Assembly (NCBI RefSeq): GCF_047675955.1
Contig: NC_132904.1
Coordinates: 4,403,501 to 4,467,500 of the forward strand
Length of the DNA stretch: 64,000 bases
Source of the DNA: Chlorocebus sabaeus
Lineage: Eukaryota > Chordata > Mammalia > Primates > Cercopithecidae
Direction: 5' to 3'
The notes below the pieces were generated by a model. That model worked only from the letters and a program-made list of their open reading frames with translations, was not told the DNA's origin and searched no databases. A program made the translations under genes and the position numbers. Below, piece after piece: positions 37,318 to 48,849 of the stretch. Position 1 is the stretch's first letter. Each line of letters begins with the position of its first letter.

Positions 37318-37615
37318 GCTGGGCGCAGTGGCTCACGCCTGTAATCTGAGGTGGGCAGATCGCTTGAGGTCAGAAGTTTGAGACCAGCCTGGTCAACATG
37401 GTGAAACCCTGTCTCTACTAACAATACAAAATATTAGCTGGGTGTAGTGGTGCGCGCCTGTAGTCCCAGTTTGTTGGGAGGCTGAGGCTGGAGAATTGCT
37501 TGAACCCAGGAGGTGGAGGTTGCAGTGAGCTGAGATCATGCCATTGAACTCCAGCCTAGGTGACAGAGCAAGACTCTGTCTCAAAAAAAAAAAAAAAAAA
37601 AAAAAAACCATAAAG

Positions 37616-37654
<39 letters not shown>

Positions 37655-37655
37655 A
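37318..37655 (+). mobile_element. Alu with (AAAT)n tail
   Basis: Sense Alu with a small deletion in its left arm ('gtaatctgaggtggg'), an A-run, then ten or so aaat repeats. Target duplication agaggaattagg / agaggagttagg. Confidence 0.92.
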
Positions 37656-38423
37656 AGAGGAGTTAGGACAAGTTCTGATTCCTGACCCACAGATGGGGAC
37701 ACTGAGGCTCAGTGAGACAAGGCTCTGACTCTACCACTCAAGGCAGAGGAGCAGGTAAGTGGCTGGGACTGGAATCTGGGTCTCCTTAGTCCCAGGCCTG
37801 TCCCTTCTCTCCTGCTTCTTGGCTCCTGGCCTTTGCACATTTGCAAAGTTTCAGAGCTCCTCTGTCTGGGATTCCCACACTGCTCAGGCCCTGAGGCCCA
37901 TTCCCAGTGCTCTTGTGAACTTAAGTCCCTGTTTCCATAGAGACGACAAGAAGACAACCTTCTCTCTCTCTCCACCCCATGTCAGCTATATTTGTCAAAG
38001 GGATACTAGTGGGATCTGGAGCTTCAGCTCAGGAAGTTGGCCACTTGCTCTGCAGAAATAGACACGTACAGAGCCCTGGTCATTCTGCCAGAGACCCGGA
38101 CCAGCCAGGGGTAGGGGAGCCTGGGCCAGGGAAGATATTCTATGGACTCGCTGGCTGTGAGGTTCAGAGGACGTCAAGGCAGAGCACCTGCCACCCGTGC
38201 CCCCGTTTTGGTGGGATTGTTCTGCAAGAAAAGATGGCCCTGTGTGTAAATTCTTGGTCCCCACCCGGGGAACAGGGAAGGCCTGTGTACAGTTGACATT
38301 TACAGCGAGAGCCAAGCAGGAAGCTGTGACCACAGGATAATTACAGCTCCCCGGGGGGTGTGGCCCGGAGGGATTTGGGGAGTCAAATGATGCAGAGATA
38401 AATCGTGTGTTCAGGTTACTTAC

Positions 38424-38479
38424 ATCGTGCAGTGGGTATGCAGCTGCGTACACGCCATTGGCCAGCAGGCTCGTGATGC
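38424..38479 (-). CDS. ANO1: ANO1 exon 7
   Basis: A 56-bp exon whose first two bases complete Gly267, followed by ITSLLANGVYAAAYPLHD, residues about 268-285. The acceptor is gcctctgtttttaag and the donor is GAT/gtaagt. It encodes part of the cytosolic N-terminal domain, and I see no difference from human. It is preceded 513 bp upstream (in transcript sense) by cassette exon 6b. Confidence 0.95.
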
Positions 38480-41454
38480 CTTAAAAACAGAGGCAGAGAG
38501 AAGGTTACGGGACAGGTGGGTCTCCCACTTCACATTGTAAAGTCACAGCGGTCACAAGGCCGTTTCAACCACCAAGAGCTTCTCAAAATGAAATGAACCT
38601 GACCACACAGAGCCCGCCACCTCTGGGATTTCTTCCCCAGGAATGACAGAGCACAGCCGGGTTATTGATCTATCAACTAGGAGATGACGGAACACATGCT
38701 CGATTGGCAGAATTAGGAAGACACAGAGAAAACCCCAAGAGGCGACTCCATCTCAGAGGCAGGCGGTGTGAGCGGACCGTGGCTTCACTGTCACCCCAAG
38801 CCTCCGATTCACCAGCGCCCCCCACCTGTCCGAGGCAAGCCTGCAGATGGGGAAGGTGGGATGTAAGCGGTTAGAGAAGCTGAATCATGAGGAAATATAC
38901 GGATGGAAAAATTGATGGTGTCAGAAAACACACATACAATTCGGAATTAGATTTTAGATTGATTGGGAAAACCGGAGGAGGCCCACACTTACCATACTTC
39001 CCACATTTCCGCCTTTTACTTAGAAGGGCGGAGTCCTTCTTTCTTCCCTCGCCTTGCCCTGTTTATACATTGGCTATTAGTGATGTGGAAAGGCCTGACA
39101 GGACCAAAGCTACATTTGGGGCAGCAAGTGTCGGTGGCCAGCGATTCTGGCGGACTCACGGCCGGCCAGTGCTCCTGGAGGCAGTGGAATGCTGGCGGGG
39201 CCCCTTTTTATGTGGCTCCCAGGGCCACATAAAAAACACCATGGGCACATCATAAAACACCACGCCTGTGTGTCCTAACACGTGTGCATGCAGGCGCCCA
39301 GCCCCAGGAGACTGCGAGAGAGGACGGGAGAGCCAGGGCCATGCGTGGGGAAGGGTTTCCTGGAAATCTGATCTTGCTCCAAACACATTGTGGGGGTCCA
39401 GCCGGGTGGGGGCGTTTCAATAGGACCCTTTGCTGCTCATGGAACCCCCTGCTTGGCTGAAGAGGCTTCCTAGGCAGTAAGAGCGTTTTTCACAGCAGCC
39501 TGGGCGGCCCCCCCTCTGAGACTCCACCTGATAGCGGTGGGAAAATGACCTCCTGGAGTCCCCTTGAAAATGGGCCATCTCTGTGGTCAGTGACCTGGAA
39601 TGATCAGGGGACCTGAGGGATGCTTAGAAATCAAAACCAGAGGAAGGGGCTTAAGTCACATGTGTGAGTGAAAAGTTTGTCTGCAATAGAAAGTGGACAT
39701 GGGACCTGATCCAGGCTCGCTGGCCTCCTTCCTGTTGCTGGAATGCTGCTAGCCTGGTGCTGCCTGCCACAGGGCCTTTGCACGTGCCACTCCCGCTATC
39801 TGGAAGGCCTTCTCTCATCACATTTCCTAAATCCCCCAGCTAGCCCCACCCTGCTCATCCTGCAAGACTATGGTACAGAGCTTGGTGGGTGACGTACTTG
39901 AGGATGAACTCAGAGGTGGGTCAACTCTCAGACAAGGTGCCATGGTGAAGCAGGACTGAAGAGGAGGACCTGCGTCTATCTGCCCTGTCACCAGGTGCAG
40001 GGAACCAGCCCTGCCAGAAAACCGGTGGGAGCACAGAGACCCCATGTCCCCAGGGACCAACCCGGGCAGAGAGTCAGCCCGTGCCATGCAGCCCGAAGCC
40101 GCTGGACTTTTACTGCAACCATACATGTTTCTAGTGGAAGGAATGCTGCAGAGACCCGGGGGGAAACTGAGGTCCAAGACCTAGCCCTGGGACCAGAACT
40201 ACACCTCCTCCTTACCTCTAGTGACCTTTCCAAGGCTGTGCCCTGGCAGCAGCGACCTAGAGGAGCAATTTCAAAAACGCAAACTCCCGACGTCACCTTC
40301 TTTTCCGCCTGACCTCACTGCAGTTGTGTGGACTAGGGCTTGGCCACTCTAGAGGATCTCAGTCCTTTTGACCCTGGATGGGACTCCTCCACACTCCCCT
40401 TGACTTAGGACATGGACTTAGAGACTTCGGGCCTGCAAGGGTATCCTTGTGAGTGACCACAGGCCATACGGTCGGGGGTCAAGCAGCCACCCAAGCAGTC
40501 AAGGGTTCGTCTTCTTTCTGTCTCCCGGGCCTAACCTCAGGAATTCAAGTTCTGAGCCGTCGACTCCCACTGCTCTCCATTTTACTTCCCACGGCATTCC
40601 TGCCACCACAGGAAGCCAAGGCCGCAAGAGGGTCCCTCCCATATGCACAGACTCCAGCTCTCACCAGACCTGCTGTGTCCCCGGGGAGCCAGGGCCTTGT
40701 CATTTCAGAGGCTTCTACAGAGTGATGGATGCTACCCTATGGCATGGCTCTCAGCAGGGCAAAAGACAGCTCAAGAAGGAGGGGAGGAGAGGCCGGAAAA
40801 GGCATTCCTTTGCTCTGCAATGTTTTGGCTTTTACAAACTGCCTGCAGCTGTGGGCAAGGGACCTACTGACGGGGGAGGTTCCCAGCTACACAATTTAAT
40901 CAGGAAGATTTTGTATCTATGGCTTAAGGGGTTCTGGAAACTGGTACCCAGGGAGTCTGGTCAGGATGGTTTTGTGGAAGCTTCTGGAATTAGGCTGTCT
41001 GTACCTGGTGGTGCCTCGTCAGGGGCCCTGCTTTCAGCAAGCCCTGGTGAGCTTTTAAGGGTCTAGAACATCGCACGGAGATGTCCCCTGGCTGGAACCC
41101 CGATTACTTCCCACAGGACCGTGAGGGTTAAGAGAGGGCCAGGAACCCCCAGTCACCCCTAACGCTGGTCTATTTCCAGCCTGGATTTACCGCCCCTGCA
41201 GGGAGAGTCTGTCCACACAGCTCACAAACCGCTCAGGCCAAAGTGAAGGATGCGTTTGTGTTTAAAGGTGCTGGGCCATAAAACCGCCCTGCACGCTCCC
41301 AGCCCAGCCCTCCTGTCTGAAACTGTTACACAGGCTTAAATCAAAACCCTCTTAAACTGCCCAAGCCGGCTGCCCGCCTCCCACAGAGATGACTCGGAGG
41401 CGAGATTCCCACTTGGAGACCAACGCCGATCTCAAGCCCCAAAAACATGCTTAC
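38480..41454 (-). other. ANO1: ANO1 intron 6 (3.0 kb, holds exon 6b)
   Basis: Alu-free intron containing cassette exon 6b at 38993-39058. Apart from that exon I see no repeat of recognisable family. The absence of young insertions around the cassette contrasts with neighbouring introns and would fit selection on splicing signals, but this is only suggestive. Confidence 0.8.
38993..39058 (-). CDS. ANO1: ANO1 alternative cassette exon 6b (segment b)
   Basis: A 66-bp (22-codon) frame-preserving exon between exons 6 and 7. After the G from exon 6 it reads GQGEG then RKKDSALLSKRRKCGKY, and joins exon 7 as G-ITSLL. The acceptor is aatgtataaacag and the donor is TATG/gtaagtg, a near-perfect donor. 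Length, position and phase match segment 'b' of human ANO1, a known alternative insert in the cytosolic N-terminal domain whose inclusion lowers apparent calcium sensitivity. The insert is strongly basic (RKK and KRRKCGK clusters). It contains no ATG, so ORF calling misses it. The call rests on exact phase, length, splice sites and recognition of the peptide. Whether it is spliced in this animal cannot be seen here. Confidence 0.9.
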
Positions 41455-41506
41455 CCATGCTGTACTTGGCCTTGGTACACGTTGTTCTCTTCAAGATCTC
41501 ATAGAC
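41455..41506 (-). CDS. ANO1: ANO1 exon 6
   Basis: A 52-bp exon encoding VYEILKRTTCTKAKYSM plus the first base of a Gly codon, residues about 250-266. The acceptor is ctctgcaatag and the donor is ATGG/gtaagc. The one-base overhang can join either exon 7 (GC ATC, giving M-G-I-T) or the 66-bp cassette exon 6b, and both preserve frame. This is the documented branch point for alternative segment 'b' in ANO1. Confidence 0.95.
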
Positions 41507-44078
41507 CTATTGCAGAGACAAGAAGGAGGGGTGAGCAGTTACTGAAGGCACCTCCCACCAGCAGAAACAGTCTGCTGTGGCTGGAGAGGACCTGGTCACA
41601 CATTACCCATGAAGACCTCTTTGGTGCTGTTTTCCAAGGAAAGACAACGGCCTTTATTCAGGGAGGGTTGACCCAGCTGAGGGCTCTCAACACTATCAAA
41701 GGCTTGAGATTCTCAGGGAGAAACAGGTACCACCTGCAGTTCCCATCGTTCACTTCCCACTTTCATTTGGGAGTGAACGCAGCTGGCCCCAGCAAAGCAC
41801 TGTTGTGCTCTCCTGGGCCTAATGCTGGTGTCCTGTGTCACAGCTGTGCCACATACCCTGCCTGGTGGGTTTACAACACCCTCGTGCTGAGAGCTGAGTT
41901 GGAACAGCACCACCCCGGGACACAACCCTGAATGTTCTAGGACTCTGGGGGATCGGGGGTGGTGGCGGTGAGACGGGCCTTGGGATCCATTCCCCACGGT
42001 GGCAGGAGGTGGCCACCATCGGGCTCTGGGTTCCCGGTGTCTGGGCAGAGCCCTGCTGAAAGGATCCCACCCCAGCTGCCTGCCCCTTGACTAGTGAAAT
42101 ATTTTGTTTGGTGGCCTCGGCAGCTCCAGCTCGGGAGTCTGTCTGCCTGGACCCTGGTGCCAGCTCTGCCATTTGCAGTTGTGTGATTTTGGACCAACGA
42201 CATCACCACCCCGGCCTCAGTTTTTCTATCTGTAAACTGGGGTGAGAAGAACTGGTCCTGCTATGCAGATGTGCATTTCAGAGCACACCAATTCTGCCTC
42301 TACTCTCTCAGGCAAGGCCAACGTCCTTCCAGTGTCCCCAGGCCCAGACCATCTGACCTCTTCCCCTCTGCCTCCACCAGACCCACCTGTCCCAACAATC
42401 CTGCCCCCTGGCTGCCTCTCTCACTTTCCAAAACCACTCCTGCAGCCACAGGGCCTCCGCCCTGGCTGTTCCTTCTCCTAGAAGCACTTGTCCCCTTCAG
42501 ATCGGAATAGGTCCAGGGTCTCGTTAACAACCAGGCCCTAAAGCCACCACCTTCCCAGCGGCTCTGTCTTCCAGCTCGGCTTGCCTCTCGCCACCTGCCA
42601 GATTATAAATGTCCTCAGTGCCTCTTTTCTCCCACCAGGTTCAGGCACACAGCAGGTACCCAATACATCCCTGCTGAATGAAGGAAGGAATCACCCACTC
42701 AGCTGTGCTCCATGGCTCCCTCCCCATCATCCCTCAGATCTAATCGGTCCTGACCTTGCCGATTCTCTTGTAACCACCTCCTGCCTTCCACATGTGGTTG
42801 TGGCCCCCATTGATGACCATGAGCCCTCATCTACCAGTCACCTGCCCTCCCACAGCTGGTCACTGGCAGTGATGCTTCTGGAACAGATCTCACCACATCC
42901 TCAACCTTGCTCCACAACCTTCTATGGCTCCCCAGTACCTACAGGCCAAAGGTCTAAAACCCAAGACCAGCACAGTGGGCCTCTCCCTATCGAGCACTGC
43001 TGTTCTCTGACTCCTATCCACTTGCACACTGGGTCACCCCAACGCCAGGGGGGAGTGAATGGTGTGGAGGAGAGGAGTGGGGAAGGGCTGTTACTCCTCC
43101 ACGCCTTTGCCTAGAACCTCAGCCAACCCTACATGCTGTTGGATTTTGATGACTATTAGGCCCGACTAACCAAGGCCAAAGCCATGAATTCTCAGTTTCT
43201 TTGGAGCATGTTGGCCATGTAGAAACTGGTCTCCAGGGTCTCTGGGAGAGAGATCCCCTCCTCCCCGCCCCAGATCTGCCTGTCCCAGCAGTGGCTCAGA
43301 ACCCCCTGTGCTGGTGCGACCTGCACCACCCTCCTGCTGGCTGCCTGCCAGTCTCAGGTGGTGGTCATGAGGAGCAGTCGTCTGGACAAGGTCACCCTGG
43401 CTGCCTCCTCCCAGCTCTCTGTCTCTGCCCAACCAGGCTGGGCTTTCTGGGCGGGGAAGAGGGAACAACAGCAACAGTTTAGCTGCCAGGTTAATTTCTT
43501 GTTTAGATTGAAGTTGGGTCCTGAGCCATGCACAGCCCTAGCTTGGCTGGTGGACAGGTTGGATAAACACGGAGCCAGTGCGTTGAGTAGGGCAGGGTGG
43601 CCTGGTCAGATTTCAAACCTCAGTTGGCTCCTCTGGCAAAGGCCTGGAAAGAGATCTCAACCCACACGCCTTCGCCTCCATCACCCCCTCCCTCCTGCCC
43701 ACACCTGCCTGCCCCGAAAGCCCCGCATCGTGGATTGATGGTCAGGCACGCACAACCCCACACGAAGAGGCTCTGAGAGATGTGCTGGGAGCTGCACAGA
43801 TCCAGAAACACCGACCTCTGAAATCATTCCAGGGGTCTGGCTTCCCTCCTGCTTTCCCGAGCTCTGTGCTTATTCCCTTCCTCTGAGCTGCCCCAGCCTG
43901 GGGCACGACCATCCCCTGGGCCCCTCGCTGCCCTCTCCCTTTCATTATTCTAATTATTTCTGTCACAGACAATTAGAGCTGGTTTCCACCGGGAGGAGTT
44001 TCACCAAAATGAAATTATCATCTGGATCCCCAGGGCCACCTTGCCAGGGAGCCGTTTCCAGGTGCGCGAGATACTTAC
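41507..44078 (-). other. ANO1: ANO1 intron 5 (2.6 kb)
   Basis: No Alu or L1 is visible. 42120-42245 resembles a MIR (ttgtgtgattttggacc followed by a cctcagtttttctatctgtaaa motif). 42630-42690 resembles an old repeat end (cagcaggtacccaatacatc). The rest looks unique. Confidence 0.8.
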
Positions 44079-44133
44079 AATCGTACTCCGGGTTTTACTG
44101 TCAAAAAACGAATCCTTATCAGACAGGTCAAAC
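44079..44133 (-). CDS. ANO1: ANO1 exon 5
   Basis: A 55-bp exon. Its first base completes the Leu codon split from exon 4, followed by FDLSDKDSFFDSKTRSTI, residues about 232-249. The acceptor is ggtatttccacag and the donor is ATT/gtaagt. The next exon opens in frame with GTC TAT (VY). The sequence matches human ANO1 as remembered, without change. It is part of the cytosolic N-terminal domain. The frame would be lost if this exon alone were skipped. Confidence 0.95.
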
Positions 44134-44401
44134 CTGTGGAAATACCAGGAAGGAAACAAGACACAGTTCACCAGAGCCCGTGGTTCTCCGGGTTTCAAGG
44201 GCCCAGGAAACCACATTGTCCCCATTAGCGGCGACTGCGAAATGGACGGAACTCTGTCCGCACGCCAGGTATGACCCATCCGCCCCTGGGCATTTGGAAC
44301 AGTCTGTTTCACCGCCCGTGCACCTGGGCGAGGCCTGAGACCCACACAGGTGGGAAGTGACCTAAGAGGCAAGTATGGTCAGACCACCCCCCAGCCCCCC
44401 A

Positions 44402-44418
44402 CCCCCCCCCCCCCCCCC
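44402..44418. repeat. C17 homopolymer
   Basis: 17 consecutive C within a wider C-rich stretch (44384-44429). Confidence 0.9.
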
Positions 44419-45625
44419 ACAGCCCCCCTGGAAGATCCCTGCTTCCTTTTGGTGACATCCTCAGCGGGCAGTTTTGAAAGCCTCTGCTTCAACAAGGTAG
44501 GGGACAGGGGCAGTATCACCGCCACGGGCAGACAGTTCCAACCTTGAAAACAATCTCCCTTCCAATGGTTTGGGTCCTGATGGGCTGCACAGGGATGGCC
44601 CAAGGCTTCCTGAGGGTGGAGGGGCATCTTGGGAACACACTCCCTGCTCTCCCTGCGCTCCAAGGCACTTGGGGGAGAGCTGGGGAGGGTGCCTGGGTTT
44701 CCACCTCCACGGAGCCTGGAGGTGATCCCAGCCCTGGCCAGGCAGTAGGACTGACAGTCAACCCGGGGCAGAGATGAGGGAGGTTGGCGGGGGTCCTGGA
44801 AGGAGGGCGGTTTCCTCTAATGTCCCAAGTCCCTGTTCTGGAGCTGGAGGAGAGGGCTGGGCTTGGGGGTCGCTTCTTTCTCTCTGGTGGCATGTCCTGT
44901 CCCCTCTAGGAATGAGGACCTGGTAAAAGCATCCTGTGATGCTCATGGCTCCACCCCTACTACATTTATGAGCAAGGGCCCCTGTGAGCTGAGGCACCTG
45001 TTCGTCCTCCCTGTCTGCTCTTCCATGCCCCCGACCCTGTGAGGCCGGCACTGTCCAGGAGCCCTCCGGCCCCCTAGAACTTCCATCCAAAGTCCGTCTG
45101 GGTTCCCACGGCTCAAGCTTTCTATTCCCACCTCTGCCCACGCTCCAGCTCTGCCCGGTGAGGCCCGCAGAGGCCTTGCAGTCACTGCTGACCCAGGTGG
45201 CTACGCCCCACTGCCCTTGGGAGCGGAGGAGGAGGGAAGGTTCCAGAATAGGCATGGCCCTGCCAGGCAAGCCAGCTGGCGGTGAGTCCCTGGGGCCTCA
45301 GGTCTCCTGCCTGGGGATGCTTTTCAATTTCTGCCACAAGGAGTGAGACTCACTTGGGCTCAAGGCTACCTGGACTGCAGGAGGCCTCGTTAGCCAGACC
45401 CTGCAGGGGGGTGGGGTGGCGGTGGCAGGGAGCGGGTGGGAAGGCATGTCCAGACCACTGCTTTGGGGTCCTCACACGGGCTAAAGAAGCTTTTCCTGCG
45501 TCGCCAAGCAGAACAAGATTCTGTGTCCTCCTAACTCTTCAGTTAACAGATCTTAGAAATCATTTCCACGACGTCTTCTGGGCTCAGCAACCACAAAGCT
45601 CTTACAAGAACACGTTCTTCTTTGC

Positions 45626-45644
45626 GGGGGGGGGGGGGGGGGGG
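45626..45644. repeat. G19 homopolymer
   Basis: 19 consecutive G, 88 bp from exon 4. Confidence 0.9.
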
Positions 45645-45732
45645 CAGATAATCAATCTGCATTTCTCATGCTAGAAGGTGAAATCCCCACACACAGGACC
45701 CTTTGGGGAGCAGGTTGGGGGTCCTCACTTAC

Positions 45733-45884
45733 AGATGCTGCTTCTCCCGGGAGAAGGGATAGGAGAGTCTCTTCATGGTCTGGGGCCTGTGCTCGGCCAC
45801 TTTGGGCTGGATGGGGTCTGTGAGTTTCTGGAGCACAGAGTTGATTTTTTTCAGGAGGCCACGGGTCTCATTAATGTGGTACAT
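45733..45884 (-). CDS. ANO1: ANO1 exon 4
   Basis: A 152-bp exon encoding MYHINETRGLLKKINSV through SYPFSREKQH plus two bases of a split Leu codon, residues about 181-231. The acceptor is cttatctgcag before ATG and the donor is CT/gtaagt, a near-consensus site. The segment is helical and basic and lies in the cytosolic N-terminal domain. Residue 201 is Leu here against Ile in human as remembered, a conservative change. A run of 19 G on the plus strand (45626-45644), read as poly-C in the pre-mRNA, begins 88 nt downstream of this donor. Confidence 0.96.
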
Positions 45885-46701
45885 CTGCAGATAAGACAAG
45901 GGACCGGGGAGCCGTGTCACCCGGCTGGACCACGATCCGTGGAATCTGTTCTCAGACGGTCAGAAAACCATCCCACCGCATGCAATGGCACGTCCTGAGA
46001 GCAGCGCGCCTGGGTGGGCCGGAATGCACCGCCCCTCCCTGCCCACGCCGTGAAAGCCCAGAGTTTCAAGAGCGCCCAGCCAAAAGCACAATTACAATGC
46101 ATTCCAGAGAATTTCCCCCCTAAACTTTACTTTTGCTTCAAAAGAGGTAATCCAAGTGGTCTCTGAGGGCGCGAGAAGCAGGCGGCTGATTTGCTAGCTA
46201 GCTCAGCTTCACCCGTCCGCCTGCCAGAGTAAATACCGACTCCAAGCTAAGCTTCTGGGAACACACTGTCAAACTGCTTTTTAGATATAAGGTTTTCACA
46301 GATTAAAAAGAAAAATCCCAGTAAGCCAGAAAACGTAATTAAAATGAATCTGATAAATTAGCTGAGATGCCACAAACACGAAAGCACCAGGGCCCGAACT
46401 GTAACTGCGTCTGCATGTACAGTCAATTCCTCGGGGGCTAGAGGTGGGCTCTTCTGCCTGTACCATTCCTTGGTGGGGTTTGGTCTGGGGTCTGTAAAGA
46501 CCACCCAGGGCTGGGTCATCAGGACTCCGGAGCCTGGGGGCCTTGTCACATCGAGCCACATGGTCCTCCCAGGGGTAGCCGTGAAGCCCACTAGGCTTTT
46601 TATAAAACTCAGGGCCTCGAGGTATGCATGTTTCACCACCGGGCGTCCAAGTGACCGCTAGACTTGGCGATTCATTTTGGAGCAGAACCATCAATACCAA
46701 C
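45885..46701 (-). other. ANO1: ANO1 intron 3 (817 bp)
   Basis: Short intron without recognisable mobile elements. 46260-46350 is AT-rich. The remainder looks unique. Nothing else is visible. Confidence 0.85.
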
Positions 46702-46800
46702 CTTCTTCGTCGGCATCTTCAGTTTCAGAAACTCGGCCTCTCTGCACAGCACGTTCCAGGGGGCGTGGATTTTCACAAACCCGACTCCATGGATTTTAGT
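46702..46800 (-). CDS. ANO1: ANO1 exon 3
   Basis: A 99-bp exon (33 codons, phase 0 at both ends) encoding TKIHGVGFVKIHAPW through KLKMPTKK, residues about 148-180. This stretch belongs to the ferredoxin-like N-terminal cytosolic domain and is strongly conserved among anoctamins. The acceptor is tctctccag before ACT. The donor is AAG/gttggt, a legal GT but weak at intron positions +3 and +4, so this is the weakest donor among the exons here. Skipping the exon would keep the frame. It is separated from exon 2 by about 15.7 kb of repeat-rich intron and from exon 4 by only 817 bp. Confidence 0.95.
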
Positions 46801-48237
46801 CTGGAGAGAGAAGGAAGGTTCTGGGTCAGGGTGGGTGGATCTGTGTGGAAAACTACCTTGATCTTCAGATACCACCACAATTTATTGAGCAGCTACTGTG
46901 CATGGCTGCTTTCACCACGACCTCATTCCACGTTGACAACACTTTGAAGCACATCTAGAATCCCCTTTTAGCAGAAGGTGGGAGGAAGTGCAGGGGGCTA
47001 TGGGAGCTCCCCCAGGTCACACGGGAACCTTTAAGAGCCAGGAGGGTTTAGAGGAGGATCCCCAGGGGGTACAGACTCCAAAACAAGGGGGAAGTTTTCA
47101 GGAGGGTTTAGCCGAGGGCCCCCAGAGTGGCCCAGGCCACAAAGGAGGACCTTTCAGGATGCAGAGCCCAGACCCCTCGGCCTCCACCTGGGATCACTCA
47201 GGGACCTGTGGGTGCCTGAGCAGTGCCAAGGGGGGGATGGCTGAAGATGGTCCCTACTCTGGGCATCTTCCCCTGTGGGTCAGGGCCACACCTCTGCCTG
47301 CCCCGGGTCCACTTCCCGGGTTCCCTTGTATCTGCACTGACTTTATCCTAAAGAGAATGGGCAGCCTGGTGCACGGGCTCGAAGGCGGGCCTGAGTTCAA
47401 GGCCAGCACCCTCCCTAAACAGCTGCAAGCTTGGCCAAGTCACCTCTCTTTGGTCCTCAATGACAACAGTGAACAGCAGAGAGTCACCGAGCGCTGGCTG
47501 GCAAGGATGCGGCATAAGCTAGGGGCTTCATGAGAAATGACTCCATCAACCTCCATGGCCAGCTTGATGAGAAAGGCCGTCTTTACAGATGGGAACACTG
47601 AGGCTGGGAGAGATGAAGTCACCACAAACACAGGCTGCGCTCAAACACAGGCAGCCCTGCCCGGACTCCCCACTCTTAATTGGGGATCAGGTGCAAAGAT
47701 GCCCCCAACGTCTCCAGCTTTCCCTCTCCCCTCTGGATTTCACATTTAAGAGAGTCCCTTTACCAAAGGAGCAGCATGTATGCGGCTGCAACATACTTCC
47801 GCATCAGACACATGTCACATCCATCGGCCTTCCTGTCACCCTGAGACCACCCAGCTGCCTGGGGTGCTGACGCAACAAGAAGCAAAACGGCGCCGAGTCC
47901 TCCTGAGCCAGAGCTGCCTAAGGGCAGTGGGGTCCTTGGTCCCCCGGGGCTTGGGGGTCAGACCAGGGCTTCCAGACTGAAGTCCCATCCACCTCTCCTT
48001 TCCACAATTCTGAGACTTAAAGGAAGGGATGGGAAGTCTTGGCAAAAAGGCAGACGGAAGGAAGAGCGAGTGCCGGCTGGGACCTCATCCATCCCCTCTG
48101 GGTGCAGAGCGACCAGGTGCAGGCTCAGGGCCTGACCTGGGTTCTGGACCCCTTGAGTGTTTGACAGAAGTATATAGGTTCGTTGTAGCTTGTTGACAAA
48201 AAGCAATGAAGCCAGAGTCACTTGGGGATGAGTTTTT

Positions 48238-48525
48238 GTTTGTTTGTTTTGTTTTTAATCATTTTTTGTTTTTTTGAGATGGAGTCTCACTCTTGTTGCC
48301 CAGGCTGGAGTGCAGTGGCGCGATCTCAGCTCACTGCAACCTCCGCCTCCTGGGTTCAAGCGATTCTCCTACCTCAGTCTCCCGAGTAGCTGGGATTACA
48401 GGTGTGCACCACCATGCCTGGCTAATTTCTGTATTTTTAGTAGAGATGGGATTTCACCATGTTGGCCGGGCTGGTCTGGAACTCCTGACCTCAGGCGATC
48501 TGCCTGCCTCGGCCTCCCAAAGTGT
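48238..48525 (-). mobile_element. Alu, slightly 5'-truncated
   Basis: Antisense Alu stopping at 'ggcctcccaaagtg'. Target duplication acttggggatgagtttt at 48220 and 48526. Confidence 0.93.
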
Positions 48526-48557
48526 ACTTGGGGATGAGTTTTAAGAAAACAAAATCT

Positions 48558-48849
48558 GGCCGGGTGCGGTGGCTCAAGCCTGTAATTCCAGCACTTTGGG
48601 AGGCTGAGACGGGTGGATCACGAAGTCAGGAGATTGAGACCATCCAGGCTAACACGGTGAAACCCCGTCTCTACTAAAAAATACAAAAAACTAGCCAGGC
48701 GTGGTGGTGGCGCCTGTAGTCCCAGCTACTCGGGAGGCTGAGGCAGGAGAATGGCGTAAACCCGGGAGGCGGAGCTTGTAGTGAGCTGAGATCCGGCCAC
48801 TGCACTCCAGCCTGGGTGACAGAGCGAGACTCTGTCTCAAAAAAAAAGA
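48558..48849 (+). mobile_element. Young Alu (AluYR-like)
   Basis: Full sense AluY carrying 'gagctgagatccggccactg', a form I associate with Old World monkey AluYR copies. Perfect target duplication aagaaaacaaaatct (48543-48557 and 48850-48864). Confidence 0.92.

Larger units (their letters stand above)
33320..38423 (-). other. ANO1: ANO1 intron 7 (5.1 kb)
   Basis: Holds a 5'-truncated Alu (33629-33709), Alus at 34438, 35225 and 37318, a duplicated unique block (34241-34437 and 35517-35745), an (AAAT)n tail at 37613-37655, and MIR-like stretches near 33860-33950, 36300-36400 and 37675-37790. 35750-36290 and 36420-37300 otherwise look unique. Confidence 0.8.
44134..45732 (-). other. ANO1: ANO1 intron 4 (1.6 kb)
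   Basis: Mostly unique, GC-rich sequence without an Alu. Two long homopolymers of opposite type stand near its two ends: 17 C on the plus strand at 44402-44418 and 19 G at 45626-45644. Confidence 0.85.

Noticed and set aside
48293..48544. Alu-derived frames (for example SRLECSGAISAHCNLRL) throughout the window
   Set aside because: Standard translations of Alu sequence on either strand; none has splice sites joining it to ANO1 that I can support.
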